Of a stretch of 37,074 bases of DNA, positions 9,629 to 16,764 are shown one piece after another; within the stretch, counting starts at the first letter, position 1; every line of letters begins with the position of its first letter. The notes under the pieces were generated by a model. That model did no database searches, had not been told where the DNA came from, and was given only the letters and a program-made list of their open reading frames with translations. The DNA is from Pelomonas sp. KK5. Its GTDB lineage: Bacteria; Pseudomonadota; Gammaproteobacteria; Burkholderiales; Burkholderiaceae_C. The stretch lies in assembly GCF_001984095.1 (NCBI RefSeq), contig NZ_LYVQ01000034.1:1-37074 (forward strand). The letters are read 5' to 3'. The position numbers and the translations under genes are program-made.

Positions 9629-10543
9629 ATGAGCCCCACGAATCACTTCTACGAACGCATTCCCGGCAAGCCCGGCGATGTCGGCGGCATCCCGATCAAC
9701 CGGGCGATGCCCACCGCGCGGCGGCGCCTGATCGGTGCCTGGTGCTTCCTCGACCATGCCGGCCCGGCCCCGCTGGCGCCCGGCAAGGGCATGCGGGTGG
9801 GCCCGCATCCGCACACCGGCCTGCAGACCTTCAGCTGGATGATCGAGGGCGAGGTGCTGCACCGCGACAGCCTCGGCAGCGAGCAGGTGCTGCGCCAGGG
9901 CCAGGTCAACCTGATGACCGCCGGGCGGGCGATCGCGCACTCGGAAGAGTCGCTGTCCGACCGCATCCACCTGGCCCAGCTGTGGATCGCGCTGCCGGAC
10001 GCGCAGCGCTTCTGCGAGCCGGCCTTCCAGCACTTTCCGGAGCTGCCGCACATCGGCCAGGACGGCTTCGAGCTGACGCTGCTGACCGGCCGCTATGGCG
10101 AGGAGGTCTCGCCGGTGCCGCAGTACACGCCGCTGCTGGGCGTGGACATCGCCAGCGGCAGCGAAGCGGCCACGACACTGGCGCTGGACACCGGCTTCGA
10201 GCACGGGCTGATGGTGCTGGAAGGCGCCGTCACCCTCGGCATCGACGGCAACGACGAGCGGCTTGAACCGGGCAGCCTGCTCTACATCGCGCCGGGCCTG
10301 GCCTCGCTGGACCTGGCCGCCGAAGGCCCGGCCCGCCTGCTGCTGCTGGGCGGCGAGCCGCTGCAGGAGCAGCCGCTGCTGTTCTGGAACTTCGTCGGTC
10401 GCAACGGCGAGGACATCCAGCGCTTCGCGGCCGACTGGAACGCCGGCAGCGGCGTCTTCGCTGGCGTCGAGGTACGGGGTTATGACGGGCCGCGGTTGCC
10501 GGCGCCGGACGCCTCGCAGCTGCACCTGCGAGCGAGCCGCTGA
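9629..10543 (+). CDS. Pirin family protein
   Basis: This 304-residue bicupin begins nine bases after paoC, so it is probably the last gene of that operon. The N-terminal cupin has all four metal ligands of pirins: H60 and H62 (PHPHTGLQTF), H104 and E106 (AIAHSEES). The C-terminal cupin (about 160-270) is intact. Pirins bind Fe or another metal; some open flavonols such as quercetin, others affect regulators or metabolic enzymes. A role in dealing with aromatic or oxidised substrates next to an aldehyde oxidoreductase is plausible but is inference. It is only distantly similar to the second pirin at 12488-13354. No clear ribosome-binding site precedes the ATG, which suggests coupling to paoC. 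Confidence 0.88.
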   Translation: MSPTNHFYERIPGKPGDVGGIPINRAMPTARRRLIGAWCFLDHAGPAPLAPGKGMRVGPHPHTGLQTFSWMIEGEVLHRDSLGSEQVLRQGQVNLMTAGRAIAHSEESLSDRIHLAQLWIALPDAQRFCEPAFQHFPELPHIGQDGFELTLLTGRYGEEVSPVPQYTPLLGVDIASGSEAATTLALDTGFEHGLMVLEGAVTLGIDGNDERLEPGSLLYIAPGLASLDLAAEGPARLLLLGGEPLQEQPLLFWNFVGRNGEDIQRFAADWNAGSGVFAGVEVRGYDGPRLPAPDASQLHLRASR

Positions 10544-10560
10544 AGCGGTTTCCGCATGGC

Positions 10561-10576
10561 GTAGGCGCCGGCCTAC
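10561..10576. promoter_or_regulatory. Inverted repeat upstream of the DUF1328 gene
   Basis: GTAGGC and GCCTAC face each other across four bases. The repeat lies in the 143-base gap between the pirin stop and the small membrane-protein gene at 10687. It could be an operator for that gene or a weak terminator for the pirin; no T-run follows, so an operator seems more likely. The binding protein is unknown. Confidence 0.3.
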
Positions 10577-10686
10577 ACGCGCATGCAGCGCCGGCTCACG
10601 CCGGGACTGGCCGGGGCCGGACGCCGGCGCCGCGGCCACCTGCCTAAAGTCGGCTCATCCCCGTCGACTTGCAGGAGCCCCTCATC

Positions 10687-10848
10687 ATGCTTCACTACGC
10701 CATCGTCTTCCTCGTCATCGCGCTGATCGCGGCGCTTTTCGGCTTCGGCGGCATCGCGGCCGGCGCGGTCGGCATCGCCAAGCTGCTGTTCTTCGTGTTC
10801 ATCGCGATGGCGATCGCGAGCTTCATCGTCAGCCTGGTGCGGCGCTGA
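10687..10848 (+). CDS. Small DUF1328 (UPF0391/YtjA-like) membrane protein
   Basis: This 53-residue protein is almost wholly hydrophobic: [20 protein letters not shown], then a small Gly/Ala turn, a second membrane span (about 31-50) and a basic end (VRR). This is the standard DUF1328/UPF0391 pattern (YtjA in E. coli), a two-span inner-membrane peptide of unknown function, often stress-induced. The ATG has a good ribosome-binding site (AGGAG at 10673-10677). Its TGA shares a base with the ATG of the next gene (TGATG), so the two are coupled. Confidence 0.85.
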   Translation: MLHYAIVFLVIALIAALFGFGGIAAGAVGIAKLLFFVFIAMAIASFIVSLVRR

Positions 10849-11303
10849 TGCTGGCCACCGTCCCGGCCGCCGGCGCCGAACCGCCGCTGAGCCCCGGCCT
10901 TCAGGCCTATCTGCGCAACTGCGTGCAGGAGCGGCTGCAGGAGGAAGGGCATGCCGGCTCGCCCTGGTTCCGCATCCACCTGTATCTGCGGCTGGGAGAT
11001 GCCGGCACCGCCGCCGCACTGGATCGGGACCTGCGCCAGCACCGGAACCAGGGCCTGATCGCGCTGTTCGGCCAACTGGCGCCCGAGCTGCCGTCCATGC
11101 AGGCCGCGCTGGCGCGCCAGCTGCACCTGATGCACGGCTATGACCGGCAGCTGCAACTGGTGTCCGCTCCGGCCGAACAGCGGCCGACCCAGCTGCAGCT
11201 GGGTGAACAGCGCTTCGCCGTGTTCACCCTGCACGGCGACGCCGACTGCCTGCACCGGGTGATGCCCTGCCCGATGCTGGTGTTCTGTCCGCTGGCTTCC
11301 TGA
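10848..11303 (+). CDS. Unrecognised 151-residue protein
   Basis: The frame starts at the ATG that overlaps the DUF1328 stop (TGATG) and runs to a TGA just before a strong terminator. This gene-and-terminator layout supports it as real. The protein is rich in Leu, Gln and Arg, with a possible short hydrophobic start (LATVPAAGAEPP) too weak to call a signal peptide. The middle is helical (RNCVQERLQEEG; DRDLRQHRNQGLIALFGQ). Four cysteines occur, three of them near the end (CLHRVMPCPMLVFC), which might bind a metal or form disulfides. I do not recognise a family. A longer in-frame start upstream would overlap the pirin gene in another frame and is rejected. Confidence 0.6.
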   Translation: MLATVPAAGAEPPLSPGLQAYLRNCVQERLQEEGHAGSPWFRIHLYLRLGDAGTAAALDRDLRQHRNQGLIALFGQLAPELPSMQAALARQLHLMHGYDRQLQLVSAPAEQRPTQLQLGEQRFAVFTLHGDADCLHRVMPCPMLVFCPLAS

Positions 11304-11326
11304 AGCAAGACGGCTCGCCCATGAGA

Positions 11327-11352
11327 AAAGGCCGGTCAGCCGACCGGCCTTT
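11327..11352. terminator. Bidirectional rho-independent terminator
   Basis: A perfect 11-base-pair stem (AAAGGCCGGTC / GACCGGCCTTT) with the loop AGCC lies between two convergent genes ending at 11303 (+) and 11376 (-). It has T-rich sequence on its right for the plus strand and A-rich sequence on its left for the minus strand. It should stop transcription in both directions. Confidence 0.88.
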
Positions 11353-11375
11353 CCCTTTTCTGCGGGCCGCGCGTA

Positions 11376-11720
11376 TCAGCGGCCGGCCAGCGTGGCCTCC
11401 GTCATTCCGGCGGCCGGCGGCGGCAGCGGAGCGGCCTGCACCAACGCGGCAAGGCACTGGTCGCGCTCAAGCCGGCCCGTCTGCATCATGCATGCATGGC
11501 GATCGCGCTCCTGCTGCTGCCGGGCCTGGCGCCGGTTCTCGAGCTGGGCGATGTTGTTCGTGAGGATCTGGTAGAGCACGACCACCATGACCACGGCCAG
11601 CAGCACGCCGGCCAGGGCAAAGCGTTGCTGCAGGGTGGAGGCTCGCGTGCGCTCCCTCACGGCGGCCAGGTGGGCGCTTGCGATGGTCGCGGCGGTGCCG
11701 ATCGGGTACGGAGTGCTCAT
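11376..11720 (-). CDS. Small single-span membrane protein, unrecognised
   Basis: The 114-residue protein has a cytoplasmic N-terminus of about 33 residues, one strong membrane helix at about 34-54 (FALAGVLLAVVMVVVLYQIL), and a coiled, Gln/Arg-rich stretch after it (IAQLENRRQARQQQERDRHA). Two cysteines follow in the tail (HACMMQ, RDQCLAALV). The ATG at 11720 lies ten bases after GAGGA; an in-frame TTG at 11729 sits too close to that site. Function is unknown. It is the last gene before the shared terminator. Chance coding is unlikely because of the clear membrane helix and helical tail. Confidence 0.65.
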   Translation of the reverse strand: MSTPYPIGTAATIASAHLAAVRERTRASTLQQRFALAGVLLAVVMVVVLYQILTNNIAQLENRRQARQQQERDRHACMMQTGRLERDQCLAALVQAAPLPPPAAGMTEATLAGR

Positions 11721-11813
11721 GTCCAACAAGTCCTCGGAAAGTCCAGCTGCCGCGCATTAAAAACGCCGCATCGAAGCGACGTCCATGTGGCAGTTAGGGG
11801 GGGCCGAAGTCTG

Positions 11814-11975
11814 TCAACCAGCGTCCGTGAGATTGTTCTCCGTCAGGAAGGGAAAGGCCACCTCATAACCTACGTCCAGCTCGCTGGCATCGAAGTGCGC
11901 TGGCACTGCCTGCCCGCCTTGGGCAAAGGGTTGCAGGCCGGCATCGGGAGCGTTCTGGGCAGCTTGGTATTGCAT
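11814..11975 (-). CDS. Possible 53-residue peptide gene
   Basis: The ATG at 11975 is preceded by a good ribosome-binding site (GGAGAG, seven bases away), and the frame gives 53 residues (MQYQAAQNAPDAGL...FPFLTENNLTDAG). It is acidic, with no signal or membrane segment and no cysteine. Only about two thirds of its codons end in G or C, clearly below its neighbours. This suggests either recent arrival, unusual selection, or that it is not a gene. I do not recognise any family. It lies alone between two other minus-strand small genes. Confidence 0.4.
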   Translation of the reverse strand: MQYQAAQNAPDAGLQPFAQGGQAVPAHFDASELDVGYEVAFPFLTENNLTDAG

Positions 11976-12044
11976 GAGGTGTCTCTCCGTTTTCTGACTC
12001 AACGAATGGAGCGTGTCGGTCGACGACAGGCGGGAGGAAGGCTG

Positions 12045-12281
12045 TTACCTCTTCTTACCCAGTTCATTGCCGATCACGCCGCCGGCGACCGCGCCGCCGA
12101 CCGTGCCGACGGTGCTGCCACCGGTGGCCGCCGCGCCGACGACGCCGCCGACCGCGGTGCCGACCAGGGCGCTGCTTTCACGACGGCTCATGCCGGCGCA
12201 GGCGCTGAGCGAAATGGCCAGGACGGCTGTCAGGACGATGCCGCCGTGGCGCTTGAGAGATTGCTTGTTGCTGACGTTCAT
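12045..12281 (-). CDS. Glycine-zipper lipoprotein, OsmB-like
   Basis: This 78-residue outer-envelope lipoprotein has a basic start (SNKQSLKRHGG), a hydrophobic signal, and the lipobox LSAC at about residues 24-27, so the mature protein begins at the lipid-modified cysteine. The rest is a glycine-zipper two-span domain (ALVGTAVGGVVGAAATGG...VGGAVAGGVIGNELG), as in OsmB and SlyB-like proteins. It ends KKR. The ATG follows a good ribosome-binding site (GAGGT). These proteins sit in the envelope and often respond to osmotic or envelope stress; the precise role here is unknown. The signal would be processed by Lsp, and the third acyl chain added by Lnt, encoded at 22301. Confidence 0.85.
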   Translation of the reverse strand: MNVSNKQSLKRHGGIVLTAVLAISLSACAGMSRRESSALVGTAVGGVVGAAATGGSTVGTVGGAVAGGVIGNELGKKR

Positions 12282-12434
12282 GGTGTAGACCTCGCTTGTG
12301 TTGGGGGCTGGTGCCCTCGGGCGCCACATGCCGTGGCAGCGTGGAGCCAGTGTGGGGCGCTGCCCCGGCGCGAGGAATCGGCTTGTGCCGCGAGGCCTCG
12401 TCGGAGGCGTCCGACAAGGCGCGTAAGCAGATGA

Positions 12435-12467
12435 AATGAAAAAAGGCCCGCCATCGATGGCGGGCCT
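12435..12467 (-). terminator. Rho-independent terminator of the azoR-pirin unit
   Basis: The 24-base perfect palindrome at 12444-12467 (arms AGGCCCGCCA and TGGCGGGCCT around TCGA) is followed, on the minus strand, by a T-run (TTTTTTCATTTC). It lies 20 bases after the pirin stop at 12488. Confidence 0.88.
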
Positions 12468-12487
12468 CCTGCGCGGGGCAAGCCGGC

Positions 12488-13354
12488 TCAGGCGGCCAGC
12501 GTGCCGGCCTGGTAGTCGCGCACCGCCTGGATCAGCTCGGCCTGCGTGTTCATCACGAAGGGGCCGTGCTGGGCGATCGGCTCGTCCAGCGGCCGCCCCG
12601 CGATCAGCAGCACCCGGGTCGCGGCATCGCCGGCGGTCAGCCGCACGCCGTCGCTGCCCGGCGTGTTGGCCAGGATGGCCATCCGCTGCGCAGGCACCTG
12701 GCAGCCCGTCTCGAACTTCAGCGCGCCGCGATAGACGTAGGCGAAGGCGTTGTGCGTATCGGGCAGCGCCTGCTCGAAGCTGGCGCCCGGCTCCAGGTGC
12801 AGGTCCAGGTACAGCGGCTCGGTGTGCTCGCGCTGCACCGCGCCGCCGACGCCATGGCTGGCACCGGCGATCACGCGCACGGTCGCGCCCGGCAACTGCA
12901 GTTCCGGGATCTCGCCGCTCGGGATGTCGCGATACCAGGGCGCGCGCATCTTGTCCTTGGCGGGCAGGTTGAGCCACAGCTGGAAGCCTTCCATGCGGCC
13001 TTCGCGCTGCTCCGGCAGTTCGCTGTGGATCACGCCGCGGCCAGCGGTCATCCACTGCACGCCGCCGTCGGCCACCATGCCTTCATGGCCGGCCGAGTCG
13101 CGATGGCGCATGCGGCCCTCCAGCATGTAGCTGATGGTCTCGAAGCCGCGGTGCGGGTGGTCGGGGAAGCCGGCGATGTAGTCGTCGGCACTGTCCGAGC
13201 CGAAGGCATCCAGCATCAGGAAGGGGTCCAGGCGGCGCTGCAGGTTCTGGGTCAGCACGCGGGTCAGCTTGACGCCGGCGCCGTCGCTGGTCGCCTGCCC
13301 GGCGACCAGGCGTTCCACGGCACGCGGCTGGCGCAGCGCAAGGGTGGTCGTCAT
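12488..13354 (-). CDS. Pirin family protein (azoR-linked)
   Basis: This 288-residue bicupin has the four pirin metal ligands in place: H66 and H68 (DHPHRGFETISY), H110 and E112 (GVIHSELP). The C-terminal pirin domain is complete (about 170-275). It lies 42 bases after azoR in the same direction and ends at a strong terminator, so the two form one unit, probably under the divergent LysR regulator. YhhW-type pirins cleave flavonols; with a quinone/azo reductase neighbour, a part in handling quinones or phenolics is a fair inference. The start ATG at 13354 is preceded by the purine-rich AGAGAGGATAAACGACC, a usable ribosome-binding site. It is not a close copy of the pirin at 9629. Confidence 0.9.
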   Translation of the reverse strand: MTTTLALRQPRAVERLVAGQATSDGAGVKLTRVLTQNLQRRLDPFLMLDAFGSDSADDYIAGFPDHPHRGFETISYMLEGRMRHRDSAGHEGMVADGGVQWMTAGRGVIHSELPEQREGRMEGFQLWLNLPAKDKMRAPWYRDIPSGEIPELQLPGATVRVIAGASHGVGGAVQREHTEPLYLDLHLEPGASFEQALPDTHNAFAYVYRGALKFETGCQVPAQRMAILANTPGSDGVRLTAGDAATRVLLIAGRPLDEPIAQHGPFVMNTQAELIQAVRDYQAGTLAA

Positions 13355-13396
13355 GGTCGTTTATCCTCTCTGTCAGATGAAGCTGGGAGTCGGCAC

Positions 13397-14020
13397 TCAG
13401 GCCGTCACGCCGCCCAGCAGTTCGGCGATCTGCGCGCGGGCCGCGGCCACGCCGGCGGCTTCCGCGTCCGGGCCCATGGCCAGGCCTTCCGCGTAGATGA
13501 ACTCGACCTCGGTCATGCCCAGGAAGCCCAGCACCGTGCGCAGGTAGGGCGTGACGCCGTCGGTCACCTGGCCGCGATGGACGCCGCCGGAGGCGCTGAC
13601 GATGTACACCTTCTTGCCGGTGACCTGGCCGACCGGGCCGGTGGCGCCGTACTTGAAGGTGGTGCCGGCGCGGGCGACCGCGTCGATCCAGTTCTTCAGC
13701 TGCGTGGGCACGCCGAAGTTGATCATCGGCGTGGCGATCACGATCGCGTCGGCGGCGAACAGCTCGTCGATCAGCGCGTCGTTGGCGGCCACGCGCTCGG
13801 CCTGCTCGGCGCTGCGCTTGTCGGCGGGGGTGAACAGGGCGCCCAGGGCGGCCTCGTCCATCGCCGGGTGCGGGTTCAGGCCCAGGTCGCGCACGGTCAG
13901 CTTGCTTTGGCTGTTAGCGGCCTGGAGGCCGGCCACCAGCTCGGTGGCCAGGCGGGTCGAATAAGAACCTTGGCCGTCCTGGACACGACGGGCGCTGGAG
14001 TTCAGTTGCAGGATGTTCAT
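13397..14020 (-). CDS. azoR: FMN-dependent NADH:quinone/azo oxidoreductase
   Basis: This 207-residue flavodoxin-like reductase has the usual AzoR length. It begins MNILQLNSSARR with the FMN-phosphate loop (SSARRVQDGQGSYS). The conserved PMINFGVPTQLKNWIDAV segment (about 100-117), followed by FKYGATGPVG, is the family hallmark. The enzyme reduces quinones and azo dyes by two electrons with NAD(P)H, a defence against thiol and quinone stress. The ATG at 14020 is preceded by AAGGAG; longer frames upstream run into the operator region and are not used. It is divergent from a LysR gene, with the shared 117-base gap carrying a perfect inverted repeat. That is the classic layout for LysR control of azoR. 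Confidence 0.92.
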   Translation of the reverse strand: MNILQLNSSARRVQDGQGSYSTRLATELVAGLQAANSQSKLTVRDLGLNPHPAMDEAALGALFTPADKRSAEQAERVAANDALIDELFAADAIVIATPMINFGVPTQLKNWIDAVARAGTTFKYGATGPVGQVTGKKVYIVSASGGVHRGQVTDGVTPYLRTVLGFLGMTEVEFIYAEGLAMGPDAEAAGVAAARAQIAELLGGVTA

Positions 14021-14076
14021 CAGGGGCTCCTTGGTGTGGGTTGCTGGTCTCAGTGACCGTGAGAAGAACTGTAGGA

Positions 14077-14137
14077 GCAACAATCCCCCAGCAGAAGCCC
14101 GCTATTTGGATAAGATTGTTCCACTGACGGAACAATC
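14077..14137. promoter_or_regulatory. LysR-type operator between azoR and its regulator
   Basis: GATTGTTCC (14114-14122) and GGAACAATC (14129-14137) form a perfect nine-base inverted repeat with six bases between, ending directly against the LysR ATG. A third half-site, GCAACAATC (14077-14085), matches eight of nine bases and lies 52 bases away, close to five helical turns. A strong palindromic site plus a phased weaker site near the target promoter is what LysR regulators use. Binding over its own start would repress the regulator. Confidence 0.7.
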
Positions 14138-15082
14138 ATGAGCATCGCATCCCCTTCCCTGGACGCCGACGACCTGCTGCTCTATGCCCGCGTCGTCGAT
14201 GCCGGCAGCTTCAGCCGCGCGGCCGAACGCATGCGGCTGCCCAAGTCCACCGTGTCGCGCCGCATCGCCGCGCTGGAAGAGCGCCTGGGCGAGAAGCTGC
14301 TCCAGCGCAGCACCCGGCACCTGACGCTGACCGAATTCGGCGCCGGCATCCTGGAGCATGCACGGGCGCTCTCGGCCGAGGTGGACGCGGCGCTGAGCCT
14401 GGCCCTGTCGCGCCAGCAGCGGCCCAGCGGCCGCCTGCGCGTGACGATGCCGGCGGACTTCGCCCACCAGGCGCTGGGCGGCATGCTGACCCGCTTCGCG
14501 CTGGACTACCCGGAGGTGCAGCTGGAGCTGGACCTGTCGCCGCGCCGCGTGGACATCATCGCCGAGGGCTTCGACCTGGCGGTGCGCATGGGCGAGCTGC
14601 AGCAGGACAGCCAGCTCGCCGCGCGTCGCATGGCGCTGGTCAGCACCGGCCTGTATGCCTCGCCCGCCTACCTGCGCCAGCACGGCGAGCCGCAGCTGCC
14701 GCAGGCGCTGGCCTCGATGTGCGGGCTGATGATCCTGTCGCGCTCCGGCGAGCCGATGGCCTGGAGCCTCTCCCGCGGCGAAGGCCACGAGGGCGAGCAC
14801 TGGAGCGGCATCCCGGCCCAGCGCATCCTGGTCAACGCGCCGGACATGCTGCTGCGCTTCGCCGTGGCGGGCGTGGGCATCACCGCGGTGGGCGACCATT
14901 TCGCCTGGGAACACGTGCAGCGCGGCGAACTGGTGCGCGTGCTGCCCGACTGGCACCTGGCGCCGGCCGCCTGCTGGGCGGTGTTCCCCGAGCGCAAGCT
15001 GATGCCGCTGCGCACACGGGTGTTCCTGGAGGCGATGGCAGCTGCGCTGGTGCCCTGCTCCAAGCCCGCGCCGTCGGCCTAA
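14138..15082 (+). CDS. LysR family transcriptional regulator
   Basis: This 314-residue protein has an N-terminal winged helix-turn-helix (about 9-67; SFSRAAERMRLPKSTVSRRIAALEERLGEKLLQRSTR) and a LysR substrate domain (about 95-300), beginning GRLRVTMPADFAHQALGGML. The sequence resembles the CrgA/AaeR-like group that controls quinone reductases and efflux. It is divergent from azoR and its start touches a perfect inverted repeat, so self-repression and control of azoR-pirin are likely. The TAA overlaps the stop of the convergent MerR gene by four bases (CTAA). Confidence 0.92.
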   Translation: MSIASPSLDADDLLLYARVVDAGSFSRAAERMRLPKSTVSRRIAALEERLGEKLLQRSTRHLTLTEFGAGILEHARALSAEVDAALSLALSRQQRPSGRLRVTMPADFAHQALGGMLTRFALDYPEVQLELDLSPRRVDIIAEGFDLAVRMGELQQDSQLAARRMALVSTGLYASPAYLRQHGEPQLPQALASMCGLMILSRSGEPMAWSLSRGEGHEGEHWSGIPAQRILVNAPDMLLRFAVAGVGITAVGDHFAWEHVQRGELVRVLPDWHLAPAACWAVFPERKLMPLRTRVFLEAMAAALVPCSKPAPSA

Positions 15083-15516
15083 CCGGTTACTTTCGCAGAC
15101 AGCGCCTCGGCCAGCAGCGCCTCGCAGCGCTCCTCATGCTGCCCGATCTCGGCCAGCGTGACCTCGATGTCGTCGAGCTGCTGCTCCAACTGGCGGCGGT
15201 GGTTGTGCAGCACCTCAAGGAAGGCGCGCAGCTGGGGCACGGCGTCCGACTCGGAGTCGTACATGTCCACCAGCTGCTTGATCTCCTGCAGCGCCAGGCC
15301 CAGGCGCTTGCCCCGCAGCGTCAGCTTCAGCCGCGTGCGGTCGCGGTGGCTGTAGACGCGGTTGCGGCCGGCGCGGCCCGGCTCCAGCAGGCCCATGTCC
15401 TCGTAGAAGCGGATGGCGCGCGGGGTGATGTCGAACTCGGCCGCCAGCTCGGTGATCGTGTACAGGCGTTCCTGCTGCAGGGCGGGGCTCGGTTTCGCGC
15501 TGGACTCGGTGCTCAT
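15079..15516 (-). CDS. MerR family regulator, LiuR-like
   Basis: This 145-residue protein has a MerR helix-turn-helix at about 17-85 (YTITELAAEFDITPRAIRFYEDMGLLEPGR...RVYSHRDRTRLKL) and a C-terminal dimer coiled coil (about 90-135; LHNHRRQLEQQLDDIEVTLAEI). There is no cysteine set for metal sensing; the only cysteine, in HEERCEALL, is not in a metal-binding context. This is the pattern of LiuR-type regulators of branched-chain amino-acid and acyl-CoA breakdown. It is divergent from the metallo-hydrolase at 15567 over a 50-base gap holding three ACGT cores, which it probably binds. A LiuR role is inferred; no leucine-pathway genes lie in the window. Confidence 0.85.
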   Translation of the reverse strand: MSTESSAKPSPALQQERLYTITELAAEFDITPRAIRFYEDMGLLEPGRAGRNRVYSHRDRTRLKLTLRGKRLGLALQEIKQLVDMYDSESDAVPQLRAFLEVLHNHRRQLEQQLDDIEVTLAEIGQHEERCEALLAEALSAKVTG

Positions 15517-15536
15517 GGCTAAACTGTGGCTCGAAA

Positions 15537-15556
15537 TGACGTTAACGTAAACGTAA
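15537..15556. promoter_or_regulatory. Triple ACGT operator between MerR and hydrolase genes
   Basis: Three ACGT tetramers start at 15539, 15545 and 15551, exactly six bases apart; the first two form the perfect palindrome ACGTTAACGT. The site fills the centre of the divergent gap. It resembles my recollection of LiuR-type sites (A/T-rich with repeated ACGT), so the MerR protein is the likely binder. Confidence 0.55.
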
Positions 15557-15566
15557 GTCTAAAGCC

Positions 15567-16721
15567 ATGGCCAACAAGCGCGAATCCGAACTGAGCTATC
15601 CGTTGGGCGATGACCTGCCCGAACCCGGCGGCGTGATCGAACTGCAGCCGGGCGTCAGGTGGGTTCGCATGGGCCTGCCCTTCGCGCTGGATCACATCAA
15701 CCTGTGGCTGCTGCGCGACGAGATCGACGGTCGCGAGGGCTGGAGCATCGTCGACTGCGGCGTCTGCAACGACGCGACGAAGGCGAACTGGGAGCAGGTG
15801 TTCGCCAAGCACCTGGACGGCCTGCCGGTGCTGCGCGTGATCGTCACGCACTTCCACCCGGACCACATGGGCCTGGCGGCCTGGCTGACCGAGAGGTGGA
15901 GCGGACGCGCCGCCGGGCCGCCCCAAGGCGCGGCCAGCCCCCTCGGGGGGCAGCGCAGCGCCAACGCCGCAAGCGTGGGGGCAGACCAGCAATGCCGGCT
16001 GTGGATGAGCGCCACCGACTTCAACCTCGCCCGCCTCGCCAGCCAGAGCACGCAAGGCATGGGCGGCTCGGCGGCGGCCGACTTCTTCGCCAGCCACGGC
16101 CTGCTGGATGAGGAATCCCTGGCCAAGATCCGCGCCCGCGCCAGCTACTACCCGAGCATGGTGCCGGCGGTGCCGGCGAGCTTCCGCCGCATCATGGACG
16201 GCAGCACGATCGCGATCGGGGGCAAGACCTGGCACTGCATCGCCGGCTACGGGCACGCGCCCGAGCACATCAGCCTGCATTGCCCCGAGGCCGCCCTGCT
16301 GATCTCCGGCGACATGGTGCTGCCGCGCATCTCCACCAACATCTCGGTCGTCGACGTGGAGCCGGAGTCGGACCCGCTGACCCTCTATCTGGACTCGATC
16401 GGCCGCATGCTGGCGCTGCCCGCCGAGACGCTGGTGCTGCCCGCCCACGGCAAGCCCTTCACCGGCCTGCATGCCCGCGTGGACCAGCTGCGCGAGCACC
16501 ATGCCGACCGCCTGGCCGATGTGATCGCCGCCTGCGCCGCCAAGCCCTGCCATGCTGCGGAACTGCTGGACGTACTGTTCCGCCGCAAGCTGGACCTGCA
16601 CCAAACGACCTTCGCGATGGGCGAGTCGGTGGCGCACCTGAACGCGCTGTGGCTGTCGGGCCGCTTGACGCGGCAGCGCGATGCGGTGGATGGGGTCTAT
16701 CGCTTCAGCGCCGCGGCCTGA
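15567..16721 (+). CDS. Metallo-beta-lactamase-fold hydrolase with an in-frame insertion
   Basis: This 384-residue hydrolase of the MBL fold has a full two-metal site: HFHPDH (H95, H97, D99, H100), then H in YGHAPEHIS, D in SGDMVL, and H in LPAHGKPF. The C-terminus (about 310-380) looks like a winged-helix end domain seen in this group. Between LTERW (107-111) and CRLWMSATDF (143-152) lies a segment of about 31 residues, Gly/Ala/Pro-rich, that seems foreign. Its DNA resembles an intergenic repeat of this bacterial order (see the repeat feature). The insertion lies on the surface side just after the metal-binding helix, so the enzyme may still work. Regulation is probably by the divergent MerR gene. 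Substrate is unknown; thioester or lactone hydrolysis is typical. Confidence 0.88.
   Translation: MANKRESELSYPLGDDLPEPGGVIELQPGVRWVRMGLPFALDHINLWLLRDEIDGREGWSIVDCGVCNDATKANWEQVFAKHLDGLPVLRVIVTHFHPDHMGLAAWLTERWSGRAAGPPQGAASPLGGQRSANAASVGADQQCRLWMSATDFNLARLASQSTQGMGGSAAADFFASHGLLDEESLAKIRARASYYPSMVPAVPASFRRIMDGSTIAIGGKTWHCIAGYGHAPEHISLHCPEAALLISGDMVLPRISTNISVVDVEPESDPLTLYLDSIGRMLALPAETLVLPAHGKPFTGLHARVDQLREHHADRLADVIAACAAKPCHAAELLDVLFRRKLDLHQTTFAMGESVAHLNALWLSGRLTRQRDAVDGVYRFSAAA
15905..15984. repeat. Intergenic-type repeat inserted in a coding region
   Basis: About 80 bases that read differently from the flanking coding DNA: GGGCCGCCCCAAGG, then GCCCCCTCGGGGGGC (a C5/G5 hairpin), then GCAAGCGTGGGGGC. 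I recognise this layout as a common short repeat between genes in Comamonadaceae and relatives; that is recollection, not a search. It contains no stop in the gene's frame and adds about 31 residues to the hydrolase. Exact ends cannot be set without an uninterrupted relative. No second copy was noticed in this window. Confidence 0.6.
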
Positions 16722-16728
16722 AACATCG

Positions 16729-16764
16729 CCGCCGTCGACGACCCGTGAAGCTCGACGACGGCGG
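16729..16764 (+). terminator. Possible terminator of the hydrolase gene
   Basis: A 13-base stem with one mismatch (CCGCCGTCGaCGA / TCGaCGACGGCGG) and a ten-base loop starts eight bases after the hydrolase stop. It is followed by ACATTTGCCTTCTT, moderately T-rich. The fit is plausible rather than classic. Confidence 0.4.
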
